A DNA stretch of 27,452 nt from CALGLS01 sp047626155. GTDB lineage: Bacteria > Bacteroidota > Bacteroidia > Chitinophagales > Saprospiraceae. Both the position numbers and the translations under genes were made by a program. A model generated the notes under the pieces. That model did no database searches, had not been told where the DNA came from, and worked only from the letters and a program-made list of their open reading frames with translations. Below, piece by piece: positions 9,138 through 17,011 of this stretch; the first letter of the stretch is position 1, and each line of letters starts with the position of its first letter. The DNA lies in the NCBI GenBank assembly GCA_047626155.1, contig JBLHRR010000065.1:1-27452 (forward strand), in the 5' to 3' direction.

Positions 9138-11465
9138 ATGAAAAATAATCTCCTCTTCCTATTTGTTTCCTTTTTATGCATCTACAGTTGCCAACCAGGC
9201 AAGCGTATTGCAAATCAAGAAGAAAATCAATACAACATTATCCCTCAGCCGGCTTCTCTAAAGAAATCGAAAGGGCAGTTTGTATTGGATGAAAACACGA
9301 CCATTATTATTGACCAAACCAATAATAGAATTTTGAAAGTGGTTAATAGTTTTATCGATAAAGTTGATAAGTCAACGGGGAATAAACTTTTTTTTCAAAA
9401 GGCACCTGGGGGAAAGAATACCATTACTTTTGAATTAGATCAGACCATTACAAATGAAGAGGCTTACACCCTTTCTGTCACTTCTGATCGCATTGAAGTC
9501 AAAGCCAAAAATCCTGTTGGTTTGTTTTATGCGATTCAAACACTACGACAGCTATTGCCAAATGACATTGAGAAAAACAATATAAATACAAATGCTGTCT
9601 GGGCAATACCAAATGTCGAAATAAGCGATAGTCCGCGATTTATTTATAGGGGCATGCACCTCGATGTATCTCGTCATTTTTTTGATGTAAAGACCGTCAA
9701 AGAATTTATTGACCAATTGGCTTATCACAAACTCAACTATTTTCATTGGCACCTGACAGATGATCAGGGCTGGCGTATTGAAATAAAAAAGCATCCAAAA
9801 CTAACAGAAATCGGCGCCTTTAGAAATGGAACATTAATTGGTCACTACAATGATCAACCACATCAATTTGATAATAAACGCTATGGTGGTTTTTATACGC
9901 AGGAGGATATTAGAGCCGTCGTTAAATATGCCTCAGAACGATTTATAACAGTAGTCCCGGAAATTGAAATGCCAGGGCATGCGCAAGCTACCTTAGCTGC
10001 TTATCCGGAATTGGCCTGCAAAGGAGATAAGTTTGAAGTACTTCAAAAGTGGGGCGTATCCGAGGATGTCTACTGCCCGAATGAAAAAACTTTTGCCTTT
10101 TTGGAAGACGTTATTGATGAAGTCCTTGATCTGTTTCCCGGAAAATATATTCATATAGGAGGCGATGAATGTCCAAAGACAAGATGGAAAGAAAGTGCTT
10201 TTTGCAAAGAGTTAATGCGAAAAGAGGGATTGAAAGATACCCACGAGTTACAAAGCTATTTCATTAGTAGAATGGAAAAATACATAAATAAGAAAGGTCG
10301 AAAAATTATTGGATGGGATGAAATTCTAGAAGGTGGTTTGGCTCCCAACGCAGCGGTTATGTCCTGGCGTGGAACAGAAGGTGGTATCGAAGCAGCGAAG
10401 GCAGGGCATGATGTAGTAATGACGCCGACGGCTTTTTGTTATTTTGACTACTATCAAAGTGATCATCCCGATGAACCTTTGGCCATTGGTGGTCTTATTC
10501 CACTGGAAAAAATATATGGCTACGAACCCATCCCGGAGGAACTCAATGAAGAAGAAGCGAAACATATACTAGGTACTCAAGCGAATTTATGGACGGAATA
10601 TATCACGACTCCTGAAAAATTGGAGTACATGACTTTTCCACGCCTTTGTGCTTTGGCAGAAGTTGCCTGGTCCACAAAAGCATCTCGAAATTTTGAAGAT
10701 TTTGTAACAAGACTCTCCCCACATTTGCAACGACTGGAAATAATGGGAATCAATACGGCCAATCATCTTTACGAACTGAATTCTTCTATTCAACCAAAAG
10801 ACGGTAAGGTGGTGGTGGATTTGGATGTCTTGGCTCAAGATGCAACCATTTATTACAATTTAAATAACAACGAACCTACAACGGAGTCAATCCTGTATGA
10901 TGGTCCACTCACTATTGATTCCAGCACTGTTTTTAGCGCCCAAGCGTTTAAGGCAGAAACCAAGAAAGGTCGTTCCTGGCAACAAAAAATCACCTTACAT
11001 AAAGCTGCGGGTAAACAAATCCAAATCACAAATAAACCACACCCAAAATATGTAGGGGGAGGAGATGGCTCTATTATCAATGGCGTACTGGGGAACAGTG
11101 AAAGGTATGGCGATGCAGAATGGCTGGGCTTTGAAGGAATGGACTTCGAAGCGATTATCGATTTAGGGAAAGAGGAAAAAATTCAGACTATTGATTTTCG
11201 ATTTTTTAAAGGGGAAGGCCAATGGATTTATTTACCTAAAGCCATCCATGTTTATCTTTCCGCTGATGGAGAATCCTATGAGGAAGTAGCTATTGAAAAT
11301 AAGATTGGTGGGGAGTCAAAAGTAGTAGATTTTAGTATTGCCATAAATAAAAAGGGTGGGAGGTTCTTGAGAATAGTGGCTGAGAATTATGGCGTTATTC
11401 CGGAAGGAAGTCAGGGAGCTGGGAATAATGCATGGCTATTTATTGATGAAATTTCTGTGAATTAA
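9138..11465 (+). CDS. Beta-N-acetylhexosaminidase, GH20 lipoprotein
   Basis: The protein has 775 residues. The signal peptide ends in IYSC (lipid Cys18). A GH20b-like N-terminal domain (about 30-160; YNIIPQPASL is its usual opening) precedes the catalytic TIM barrel (about 165-510) with FHWHLTDDQGWRIEIKKHP and the catalytic pair D343-E344 in HIGGDECPKTRW. Asp polarises the substrate N-acetyl group and Glu is the acid/base. After the barrel come a chitobiase/hexosaminidase C-terminal-like domain (about 590-640) and an F5/8 type C-like beta-sandwich to the end, possibly sugar-binding. It would remove terminal beta-GlcNAc or beta-GalNAc in the periplasm or at the cell surface. It is followed by the acyltransferase gene after only 7 nt, which indicates one operon. 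Confidence 0.96.
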   Translation: MKNNLLFLFVSFLCIYSCQPGKRIANQEENQYNIIPQPASLKKSKGQFVLDENTTIIIDQTNNRILKVVNSFIDKVDKSTGNKLFFQKAPGGKNTITFELDQTITNEEAYTLSVTSDRIEVKAKNPVGLFYAIQTLRQLLPNDIEKNNINTNAVWAIPNVEISDSPRFIYRGMHLDVSRHFFDVKTVKEFIDQLAYHKLNYFHWHLTDDQGWRIEIKKHPKLTEIGAFRNGTLIGHYNDQPHQFDNKRYGGFYTQEDIRAVVKYASERFITVVPEIEMPGHAQATLAAYPELACKGDKFEVLQKWGVSEDVYCPNEKTFAFLEDVIDEVLDLFPGKYIHIGGDECPKTRWKESAFCKELMRKEGLKDTHELQSYFISRMEKYINKKGRKIIGWDEILEGGLAPNAAVMSWRGTEGGIEAAKAGHDVVMTPTAFCYFDYYQSDHPDEPLAIGGLIPLEKIYGYEPIPEELNEEEAKHILGTQANLWTEYITTPEKLEYMTFPRLCALAEVAWSTKASRNFEDFVTRLSPHLQRLEIMGINTANHLYELNSSIQPKDGKVVVDLDVLAQDATIYYNLNNNEPTTESILYDGPLTIDSSTVFSAQAFKAETKKGRSWQQKITLHKAAGKQIQITNKPHPKYVGGGDGSIINGVLGNSERYGDAEWLGFEGMDFEAIIDLGKEEKIQTIDFRFFKGEGQWIYLPKAIHVYLSADGESYEEVAIENKIGGESKVVDFSIAINKKGGRFLRIVAENYGVIPEGSQGAGNNAWLFIDEISVN

Positions 11466-11472
11466 ATTTCCA

Positions 11473-12588
11473 ATGTCAACGAATAAAACAACGCGCTTAC
11501 AATCGCTGGATGCTTTTAGAGGCTTCACCATTCTGGCTATGATCTTGGTTAATACCCCAGGTAGTTGGTCCCACCTCTACTCGCCACTTAGCCACGCGGA
11601 TTGGCATGGATGTACGCCAACAGATTTAGTTTTTCCTTTTTTCCTTTTTATTGTTGGGGTTTCTGTATGGTTTTCTTCTTCCAAGTTTAACTATGAATTG
11701 AATGCGGCTGTTTTTAAAAAAATAACCAAGCGAGCCTTTCTGATTTTTTTGATTGGCTTGCTACTCAATGCCTTTCCTTTTTTCAATTTAGAAATTGAAA
11801 ACCTTCGGATCATGGGAGTGCTACAACGTATCGCTCTTGCCTTTTGGCTAGGTGCTACCCTTTGTTTATTGATTAAAAGATATGAATTGCTTTTATTAAC
11901 AAGCGCTCTAATTTTATTGATATACTGGGCCCTCCTTTTTTACTTAGGTGGCGAAGCGCCATATAGCCTGGAGTCTAATTTTGCAAGAGCTGTAGATGTA
12001 AAAATATTAGGCCCTACCCACCTTTGGCAAGGCAAAGGAATGCCCTTTGACCCCGAAGGTTTATTTAGCACACTTCCAGCTATCGTATCGGTGATTTTTG
12101 GTTTTTTGACAGGGCGAATGATTAGCAGCTTAGGTAGAAAAAAATTGCTATCTCGAATGATTTTATTAGGTGTTTTGGGTATTGGAATTGGTTGGATTTG
12201 GGGAATGTTCTTTCCAATAAACAAAGCCTTATGGACGAGCTCTTATGTCCTGTATACCACCGGAATTGCATTGTTATTTTTAGCTCTTTTTATTTGGTTA
12301 ATTGATTTTAAAAAGTATAAATCATGGGCTTATCTATTCTTGGTTTTTGGAATGAACTCTCTATTTGCCTACATCCTTTCTATGGTTTGGGTGAAAATAT
12401 TATATACAATGAATTGGACTAATGGTCTGGGGAAATCAACAAATGCTTATGATTGGCTTTATCAGGAAATTATGGTTCCAATCGCCGGGAACTTAAATGG
12501 TTCCTTGCTCTTTGCCATTGTTCACATTCTTATTTTTTGGGCGGTTCTTTTAGTACTATATCGTAAGAGAATTTTTATAAAGGTTTAG
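11473..12588 (+). CDS. NagX/HGSNAT-like (DUF5009) membrane acyltransferase
   Basis: The protein has 371 residues and about ten hydrophobic helices. It opens with RLQSLDAFRGFTILAMILVN, the signature of this family. The segment SHADWHGCTPTDLVFPFFLF matches the region of human heparan-alpha-glucosaminide N-acetyltransferase that carries the active-site His; here the equivalent residue is H41. Bacterial members (NagX/YeiB-like) lie in amino-sugar loci and are thought to move acetyl groups across the inner membrane onto glucosamine-type sugars. The gene is 7 nt after the hexosaminidase gene and 51 nt before the symporter gene, so it is likely to work with both: acetylation or transport-linked processing of released hexosamine. 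The role is inferred from family and context. Confidence 0.9.
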   Translation: MSTNKTTRLQSLDAFRGFTILAMILVNTPGSWSHLYSPLSHADWHGCTPTDLVFPFFLFIVGVSVWFSSSKFNYELNAAVFKKITKRAFLIFLIGLLLNAFPFFNLEIENLRIMGVLQRIALAFWLGATLCLLIKRYELLLLTSALILLIYWALLFYLGGEAPYSLESNFARAVDVKILGPTHLWQGKGMPFDPEGLFSTLPAIVSVIFGFLTGRMISSLGRKKLLSRMILLGVLGIGIGWIWGMFFPINKALWTSSYVLYTTGIALLFLALFIWLIDFKKYKSWAYLFLVFGMNSLFAYILSMVWVKILYTMNWTNGLGKSTNAYDWLYQEIMVPIAGNLNGSLLFAIVHILIFWAVLLVLYRKRIFIKV

Positions 12589-12639
12589 TAACTGCTAACT
12601 GCTGAATAGTTACAAAGTTTAAAACAAAATAAAACAAAA

Positions 12640-14409
12640 ATGCAACTATCTACACTCGACTGGGGAATCATAGCCGCCTTTTTCATAGGCTCTATGCTGA
12701 TTGGTTTGATGGTCTCCCGCCAAAGCGGAAAAAGTGCTTCCGATTTTTTCTTATCAGGAAGGAATATGCCCTGGTGGTTATTAGGCGTTTCCATGGTTGC
12801 AACAACCTTCTCAGCGGATACTCCAAACCTGGTAACAGACATCGTTCGAAAAGATGGCGTAGCAGGAAACTGGGTTTGGTGGGCCTTTTTAATAACAGGA
12901 ATGATGACCGTTTTTGTCTACGCAAAACTTTGGCGCCGATCTGGAATTGTTACAGATTTAGAATTTTACGAACTCAGATATAGCGGAAAAGAAGCGGCCT
13001 TTCTCCGTGGATTTCGTGCGATTTATCTAGGCGTATTTTTCAATGTGCTTATCATGGCAACAGTTTGTCTAGCCGCAATAAAAATAGGAAGTACCTTGTT
13101 AGACATCAGTCCCATTCAAACACTATTGATTGCTTCCGTCGTAACCGTTGTCTATTCGGCAATCGGAGGACTGAAGGGAATAATACTAACCGATTTCTTT
13201 CAGTTTATCATAGCTATGATCGGTACGATCTGGGCGGCTGTTGTAATTGTGAACTTACCAGAAGTGGGCGGTTTAGAAAATTTAATGCAGCACGAAAATG
13301 TTATAGGGAAATTAGACTTCTTTCCGGATTTCTCCAATACAGAAGCCTTCGTTTCTTTACTGATTATTCCATTAGCGGTACAATGGTGGGCAGCTTATTA
13401 TCCAGGAGCCGAGCCAGGTGGCGGAGGCTATATTGTACAACGAATGTTATCCGCTAAGGATGAAAAAAACGCTGTTGCTGCTACGCTGTTTTTTAATATC
13501 GCTCACTATGCTCTTCGGCCTTGGCCTTGGATTCTGATTGCTCTCTGTTCCTTAATAGTATACCCTGATTTGGATTCCATAAGAACAGCCTTTCCAAATG
13601 TTGATCCTTCCGTAGTAGACGATGACTTGGCTTATTCAGCGATGCTTACCTATTTACCTAATGGTTTGTTGGGGGTTGTTATCGCTTCTTTAATCGCAGC
13701 GTTTATGTCGACGATTTCCACCCATTTGAATTGGGGCTCTTCTTACCTAGTTAATGACTTCTACAAACGCTTTATTAAGCCAGATGCAAGTCAAAAACAA
13801 ATGGTTTTGGTTGGTCGGCTATCCACCGTTGTATTGATGATTCTTGCTGCGACATTTGCATTGTTTTTACAAAATGCAAAAGAAGCATTTGGACTCATAG
13901 TATTGATGGGAGCGGGTACCGGATTACTGTTTATTCTACGGTGGTTCTGGTGGCGTATCAATGCTTATAGTGAAATAGCTGCGATGGTTATTTCTCTCTT
14001 AGTCGCCATCACTTTTAAATTCATTATCCCGGATGCCTTTTCCAATCATGTTGAATTGATATTATCTGTGCTCATTACAACAGTCGGTTGGATTGTCGCT
14101 ACTTACCTGACAGACCCAGTGAACAAAAATACTTTGATAGATTTCTACAAGTTAATTAAACCACATAGCCTTGGGTGGCAGCCAATAATAGATCAAGGAA
14201 TTGAGGAACAAAGAATAGATAAGGAAGAGGTGAACACCGGTAAATTGCCAACAGAGTTATTGGGAATGTTTATAGGTATTTTTATGGTCTATGGCTTTCT
14301 GTTCACAACGGGACTATTCTTATATGGTGAAACTTTAAAAGGAATGCTTGGCCTGATAGCATCTTTGGTCTTGATGTGGTTTTTGAGGCGATCGCTTAGC
14401 AGGCAGTAA
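12640..14409 (+). CDS. Sodium:solute symporter (SSS/SLC5 family)
   Basis: The protein has 589 residues and about 13-14 transmembrane helices. Family marks include SASDFFLSGRNMPWWLLGVSMVATTFSADTP near the N-terminus, GGLKGIILTDFFQF in the middle, YYPGAEPGGGGYIVQRMLSA, and the helix with STISTHLNWGSSYLVNDFY, whose Ser/Thr residues match the SSS sodium site. It should bring a small solute, here most likely a hexosamine or other sugar released by the GH20 enzyme, across the inner membrane with sodium. It is the last gene of the + strand run and is followed by a strong bidirectional terminator. The family is certain; the substrate is inferred from neighbours. Confidence 0.93.
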   Translation: MQLSTLDWGIIAAFFIGSMLIGLMVSRQSGKSASDFFLSGRNMPWWLLGVSMVATTFSADTPNLVTDIVRKDGVAGNWVWWAFLITGMMTVFVYAKLWRRSGIVTDLEFYELRYSGKEAAFLRGFRAIYLGVFFNVLIMATVCLAAIKIGSTLLDISPIQTLLIASVVTVVYSAIGGLKGIILTDFFQFIIAMIGTIWAAVVIVNLPEVGGLENLMQHENVIGKLDFFPDFSNTEAFVSLLIIPLAVQWWAAYYPGAEPGGGGYIVQRMLSAKDEKNAVAATLFFNIAHYALRPWPWILIALCSLIVYPDLDSIRTAFPNVDPSVVDDDLAYSAMLTYLPNGLLGVVIASLIAAFMSTISTHLNWGSSYLVNDFYKRFIKPDASQKQMVLVGRLSTVVLMILAATFALFLQNAKEAFGLIVLMGAGTGLLFILRWFWWRINAYSEIAAMVISLLVAITFKFIIPDAFSNHVELILSVLITTVGWIVATYLTDPVNKNTLIDFYKLIKPHSLGWQPIIDQGIEEQRIDKEEVNTGKLPTELLGMFIGIFMVYGFLFTTGLFLYGETLKGMLGLIASLVLMWFLRRSLSRQ

Positions 14410-14435
14410 ATCTATTTAATTTATTCTAATTCGGA

Positions 14436-14476
14436 AAAATGCCATTAAGTCAATAAGACTTGGTGGCATTTTTTTT
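14436..14476. terminator. Bidirectional terminator between convergent genes
   Basis: ATGCCA and TGGCAT, with inner AGTC/GACT, form a stem flanked by an A-run on the left (14436-14440) and an eight-T run on the right (14469-14476). It can end the symporter transcript (+) and the Gfo/Idh transcript (-). Confidence 0.88.
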
Positions 14477-14525
14477 AACAAGAAACCCACTTTAAACTTA
14501 CGCACCTTTTTCCTTTGGTGAAAAT

Positions 14526-15524
14526 TTATAATTGGTCTATGTCTTTAACTTTTGCCCAAGTTCCTGTTTCTTTTGATTCCTCCGATGCCAGTCCAATTAA
14601 ATGCAAATTAGCGACAACAGTAGCGTTTGCAAAACTCGGTATGTCGCTTTCAACTGCATCTAAAAAAGCAGCTATTGATTCATGCACTCCTGGCCAATCT
14701 GCATAAGGTTGAATTGCAGGTAAACTCATAAGCTCCCATTCGGGTTTTCTTTTAGTTCTTATTTTCATTTCTCCGCTTAAGATATCAATTTGGATGTCTC
14801 CCTTATTCCCAACCACTTCTATATTAATTTTCAAGTCCTCTGCACTATCGATATTGACTTTAAGTTCTCCCCATATTCCATCATAATCGAAAAATCCAGT
14901 ACTCTGACTTTGCCTACGTCCTTCGGTACCATAGCCGTCCATAATTAAAACACGTTTCGGTCTCGAATCAAGCAAGACATTTAGAACATGAGTGTACCAA
15001 ACAGATAATCGACCGATATTATTTATGTCTTGATTTGGGTCAGCTCCCCAACTTGACTGCAAGCGAATACTAGCTGTTTGGATATCACCTATAATTTGTT
15101 TTTTTATTAATTCAGCAGCTTTGATGACGGCCGGAACTAGAGCCAGTTCTAAATCTGCATGGGTGATTTGTGGAGCAGCGAGCATCTTTTTGATTACTAC
15201 CGGAATCAAGGCCCTTGTATGGGCTATCGGTGGTTCATAAAATACAGCTTTACCTGAAGCCAATGCGGCTGTGATAGCTTTAGCATGAATCGAATCGGGA
15301 ACAGCAATCATTACTGCTTCTATTTTAGTTGATCCTAATAAGTCTTCATAGCCTTGGTATATGTCAATACTATTTCCAAAATTTTTCTTAATTGATTTTA
15401 TTGTAGCTTCACTTTTAGCAGAAATTCCTACAATTTCCGCCCGCCCATCATTTTGCAAAGCAGGGATGTATGCATCCTTAACCCAAGAACCGTAACCAAT
15501 AATTCCTATTTTAACCTTTCTCAT
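14526..15524 (-). CDS. Gfo/Idh/MocA-family oxidoreductase with an EPP in place of the EKP motif
   Basis: The protein has 332 residues. A Rossmann fold for NAD(P) opens with KIGIIGYGSWVKDAYIPAL, and AVPDSIHAKAITAALASGKAVFYE follows, as in the family. The next residues are E97-P98-P99, while nearly all sugar dehydrogenases of this family have Glu-Lys-Pro, the Lys being catalytic. Either the activity is altered or another residue has taken over. The C-terminal part has the expected beta-sheet domain. No signal peptide is seen, so it is cytoplasmic. It converges with the symporter gene and is flanked upstream by a decayed regulator, so its natural operon may have been damaged. It might oxidise or epimerise a sugar from the neighbouring locus. 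Confidence 0.9.
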   Translation of the reverse strand: MRKVKIGIIGYGSWVKDAYIPALQNDGRAEIVGISAKSEATIKSIKKNFGNSIDIYQGYEDLLGSTKIEAVMIAVPDSIHAKAITAALASGKAVFYEPPIAHTRALIPVVIKKMLAAPQITHADLELALVPAVIKAAELIKKQIIGDIQTASIRLQSSWGADPNQDINNIGRLSVWYTHVLNVLLDSRPKRVLIMDGYGTEGRRQSQSTGFFDYDGIWGELKVNIDSAEDLKINIEVVGNKGDIQIDILSGEMKIRTKRKPEWELMSLPAIQPYADWPGVHESIAAFLDAVESDIPSFANATVVANLHLIGLASEESKETGTWAKVKDIDQL

Positions 15525-15632
15525 TTTTTTATTTTTTAATATATACGTTCAAGGTTTCCGATATGCGAGGTGGCAACGCTATGGGAGTCATGATCGTCAT
15601 ATCTATTATCCTTATCAGTTCTCATTTTCAAT

Positions 15633-16069
15633 TTAACAAAAGTTATTATTATCATGATTCTTTACAGATTCAATTATTTCTTTTATTAAGTTTTCTTTAT
15701 CATTCTTCATTCGGTCAATGATAAATTTTCTTTCTTTAGGAATAGGAAGTGTTAAATCAAACTTAAATCCCCGTACCATTAGTTCAACAACAATGGGTAT
15801 TAGCCCAATTCCTTTATCAGTTAGCAAATATAGTTTCTTTGTTCGTTGTTTTCGTACTGCTCACTCTCAATAAATCCATTCGACTCAAGCATTTTTAATC
15901 TGTCAGAAAGCACGTTTGTAGCAATTCCTTCTCCTGCATTTAAGAATTCATTATAAAAGCGAAACCCAGAGAATACAAGATCACGAATAATAAGTAATGT
16001 CCATTTATCACCTATAATATCAAGCGCTCTACTGATAGGGCAATCGGATCATTTTTGAGTCTTTTCCAT
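15633..16069 (-). pseudogene. HxlR-type (winged-helix) transcriptional regulator, broken
   Basis: On the minus strand an ATG at 16069 gives MEKTQK, then a TGA (16051-16049) where the family expects a basic residue or similar, then SDCPISRALDIIGDKW and TLLIIRDLVFSG, a clear HxlR helix-turn-helix start, on to ATNVLSDRLKMLESNGFIES. Near 15834-15840 the frame slips by one base inside an A/T-rich run. In the other frame the protein goes on as LYLLTDKGIGLIPIVVELMVRGF to a stop at 15633. Two independent lesions argue for a true pseudogene rather than a sequencing slip, although the frameshift alone could be an error. The intact protein would have been about 145 residues and a DNA-binding regulator, often of redox or aldehyde stress genes. 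Its position just upstream of the oxidoreductase gene suggests it once regulated that gene. Confidence 0.88.
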
Positions 16070-16156
16070 AAACGATTGTTTTTTGCAAGTTAATAGACTT
16101 GTTCTGGCATAACTACTTGATACTCAGAATATGTTTTTTTGCTAAAAGTACAGAAT

Positions 16157-16354
16157 ATGCCAGTAAATTACAATGATATTCGAACAGACCGCCAGTGGCG
16201 AGCAGCAACCGGTTTAAATCAAGAACAGTTTTTCAAGTTGGTTCCATTATTTAAATCTAGTTATGAAAAATTATTTGATGAATCGGTAGAAGACAGCCAA
16301 AAGTTAGGTTTGGGCATAGTGAATTTCAGACTGTCTCACCATCAGGAGGAATGA
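16157..16354 (+). pseudogene. N-terminal remnant of an IS5-type transposase
   Basis: MPVNYNDIRTDRQWRAATGL, then NQEQFFKLVPLFKSSYEKLF, resembles the N-terminal helix-turn-helix region of IS5-group transposases (HTH_Tnp_4-like: a TGL-x-x-x-QF motif). The frame ends after 66 residues with no DDE catalytic domain. Its 3' end overlaps the end of the beta-phosphoglucomutase gene by 13 nt. I could not identify terminal inverted repeats or a target duplication. It is most likely a scar of an old insertion, in the same patch as the broken regulator. Confidence 0.6.
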
Positions 16355-17010
16355 AGTACCTCTGCCAAATACGCTAAGTTCATAACTTTAAAGTTCGGTA
16401 CTATTTTGTCCCCACCACGTAACACCTCTTCATCGCCAATACCAATTACAGACATTCCTGCTCTTGTGGCCGCTTCAATTCCAGCTTGTGCATCTTCAAA
16501 AACGACGCAGTATTGAGGAGGCGTTTCGAGCTCCTTGGCACATTTGAGAAATACCTCCGGATCAGGTTTAGCATTAATGGTTTTGTTACCATCAACAAGC
16601 GCATTAAAGAAATGCCTGATGCCTACTTTATCGATAATCAATTCTGCATTTTTACTGGCAGAACCCAATCCGATTTTCAATCCCGCAGTTTCTATTTCTT
16701 CTAACAATGATAATACGCCTGGCAAAACATCGTCTTCGGTTAGTGTTTCAAGATATTCTAGGTTCCAATTATTTTTTCTATTGGCTAATGCTTCCTTTTC
16801 GGCCTGCCCTAATTTAAGACCTCCTAATTGTAGGATGATATCCAAGGAAGCCATGCGACTTACCCCCTTTAGTTTTTCATTTTCCGCTTCAGTGAAAGTA
16901 TAAATTCCCAGTTCTTCTGCCAAGCGTTTCCAGGACAGAAAATGAAACTTGGCGGTATCTACTAAAACGCCATCCAAATCAAAAATAAAAGCTTTTATCT
17001 CTTTACTCAT
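16342..17010 (-). CDS. pgmB: Beta-phosphoglucomutase
   Basis: The protein is a 222-residue HAD-superfamily enzyme. FDLDGVLVDTAKFH gives the nucleophile D11 and acid/base D13. GLGSASKN carries the motif II Ser, INAKPDPEVF the Lys and VFEDAQAGIEAATRAG the Mg-binding acidic pair; these are the motifs of beta-PGM rather than of generic HAD phosphatases, as is the cap motif KLKGVSR. It turns beta-glucose 1-phosphate into glucose 6-phosphate. The start lies one base after the GH65 stop, so the genes are translationally coupled. GH65 phosphorylases release exactly beta-glucose 1-phosphate, which makes this the direct next step. Confidence 0.95.
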   Translation of the reverse strand: MSKEIKAFIFDLDGVLVDTAKFHFLSWKRLAEELGIYTFTEAENEKLKGVSRMASLDIILQLGGLKLGQAEKEALANRKNNWNLEYLETLTEDDVLPGVLSLLEEIETAGLKIGLGSASKNAELIIDKVGIRHFFNALVDGNKTINAKPDPEVFLKCAKELETPPQYCVVFEDAQAGIEAATRAGMSVIGIGDEEVLRGGDKIVPNFKVMNLAYLAEVLHSS

Positions 17011-17011
17011 A

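Noticed and set aside
9007..9213. Minus-strand small gene across the dioxygenase/GH20 junction
   Set aside because: It is Cys/Arg-rich, antisense to two solid genes and has no recognisable motif.
12774..13457. Two + strand frames inside the symporter gene
   Set aside because: They are rich in Arg/Ser/Asn without domain structure and lie fully within a well-supported membrane protein gene in another frame.
16139..16156. TTG start for the transposase remnant
   Set aside because: The ATG at 16157 begins the recognisable sequence; upstream codons are not family-like.
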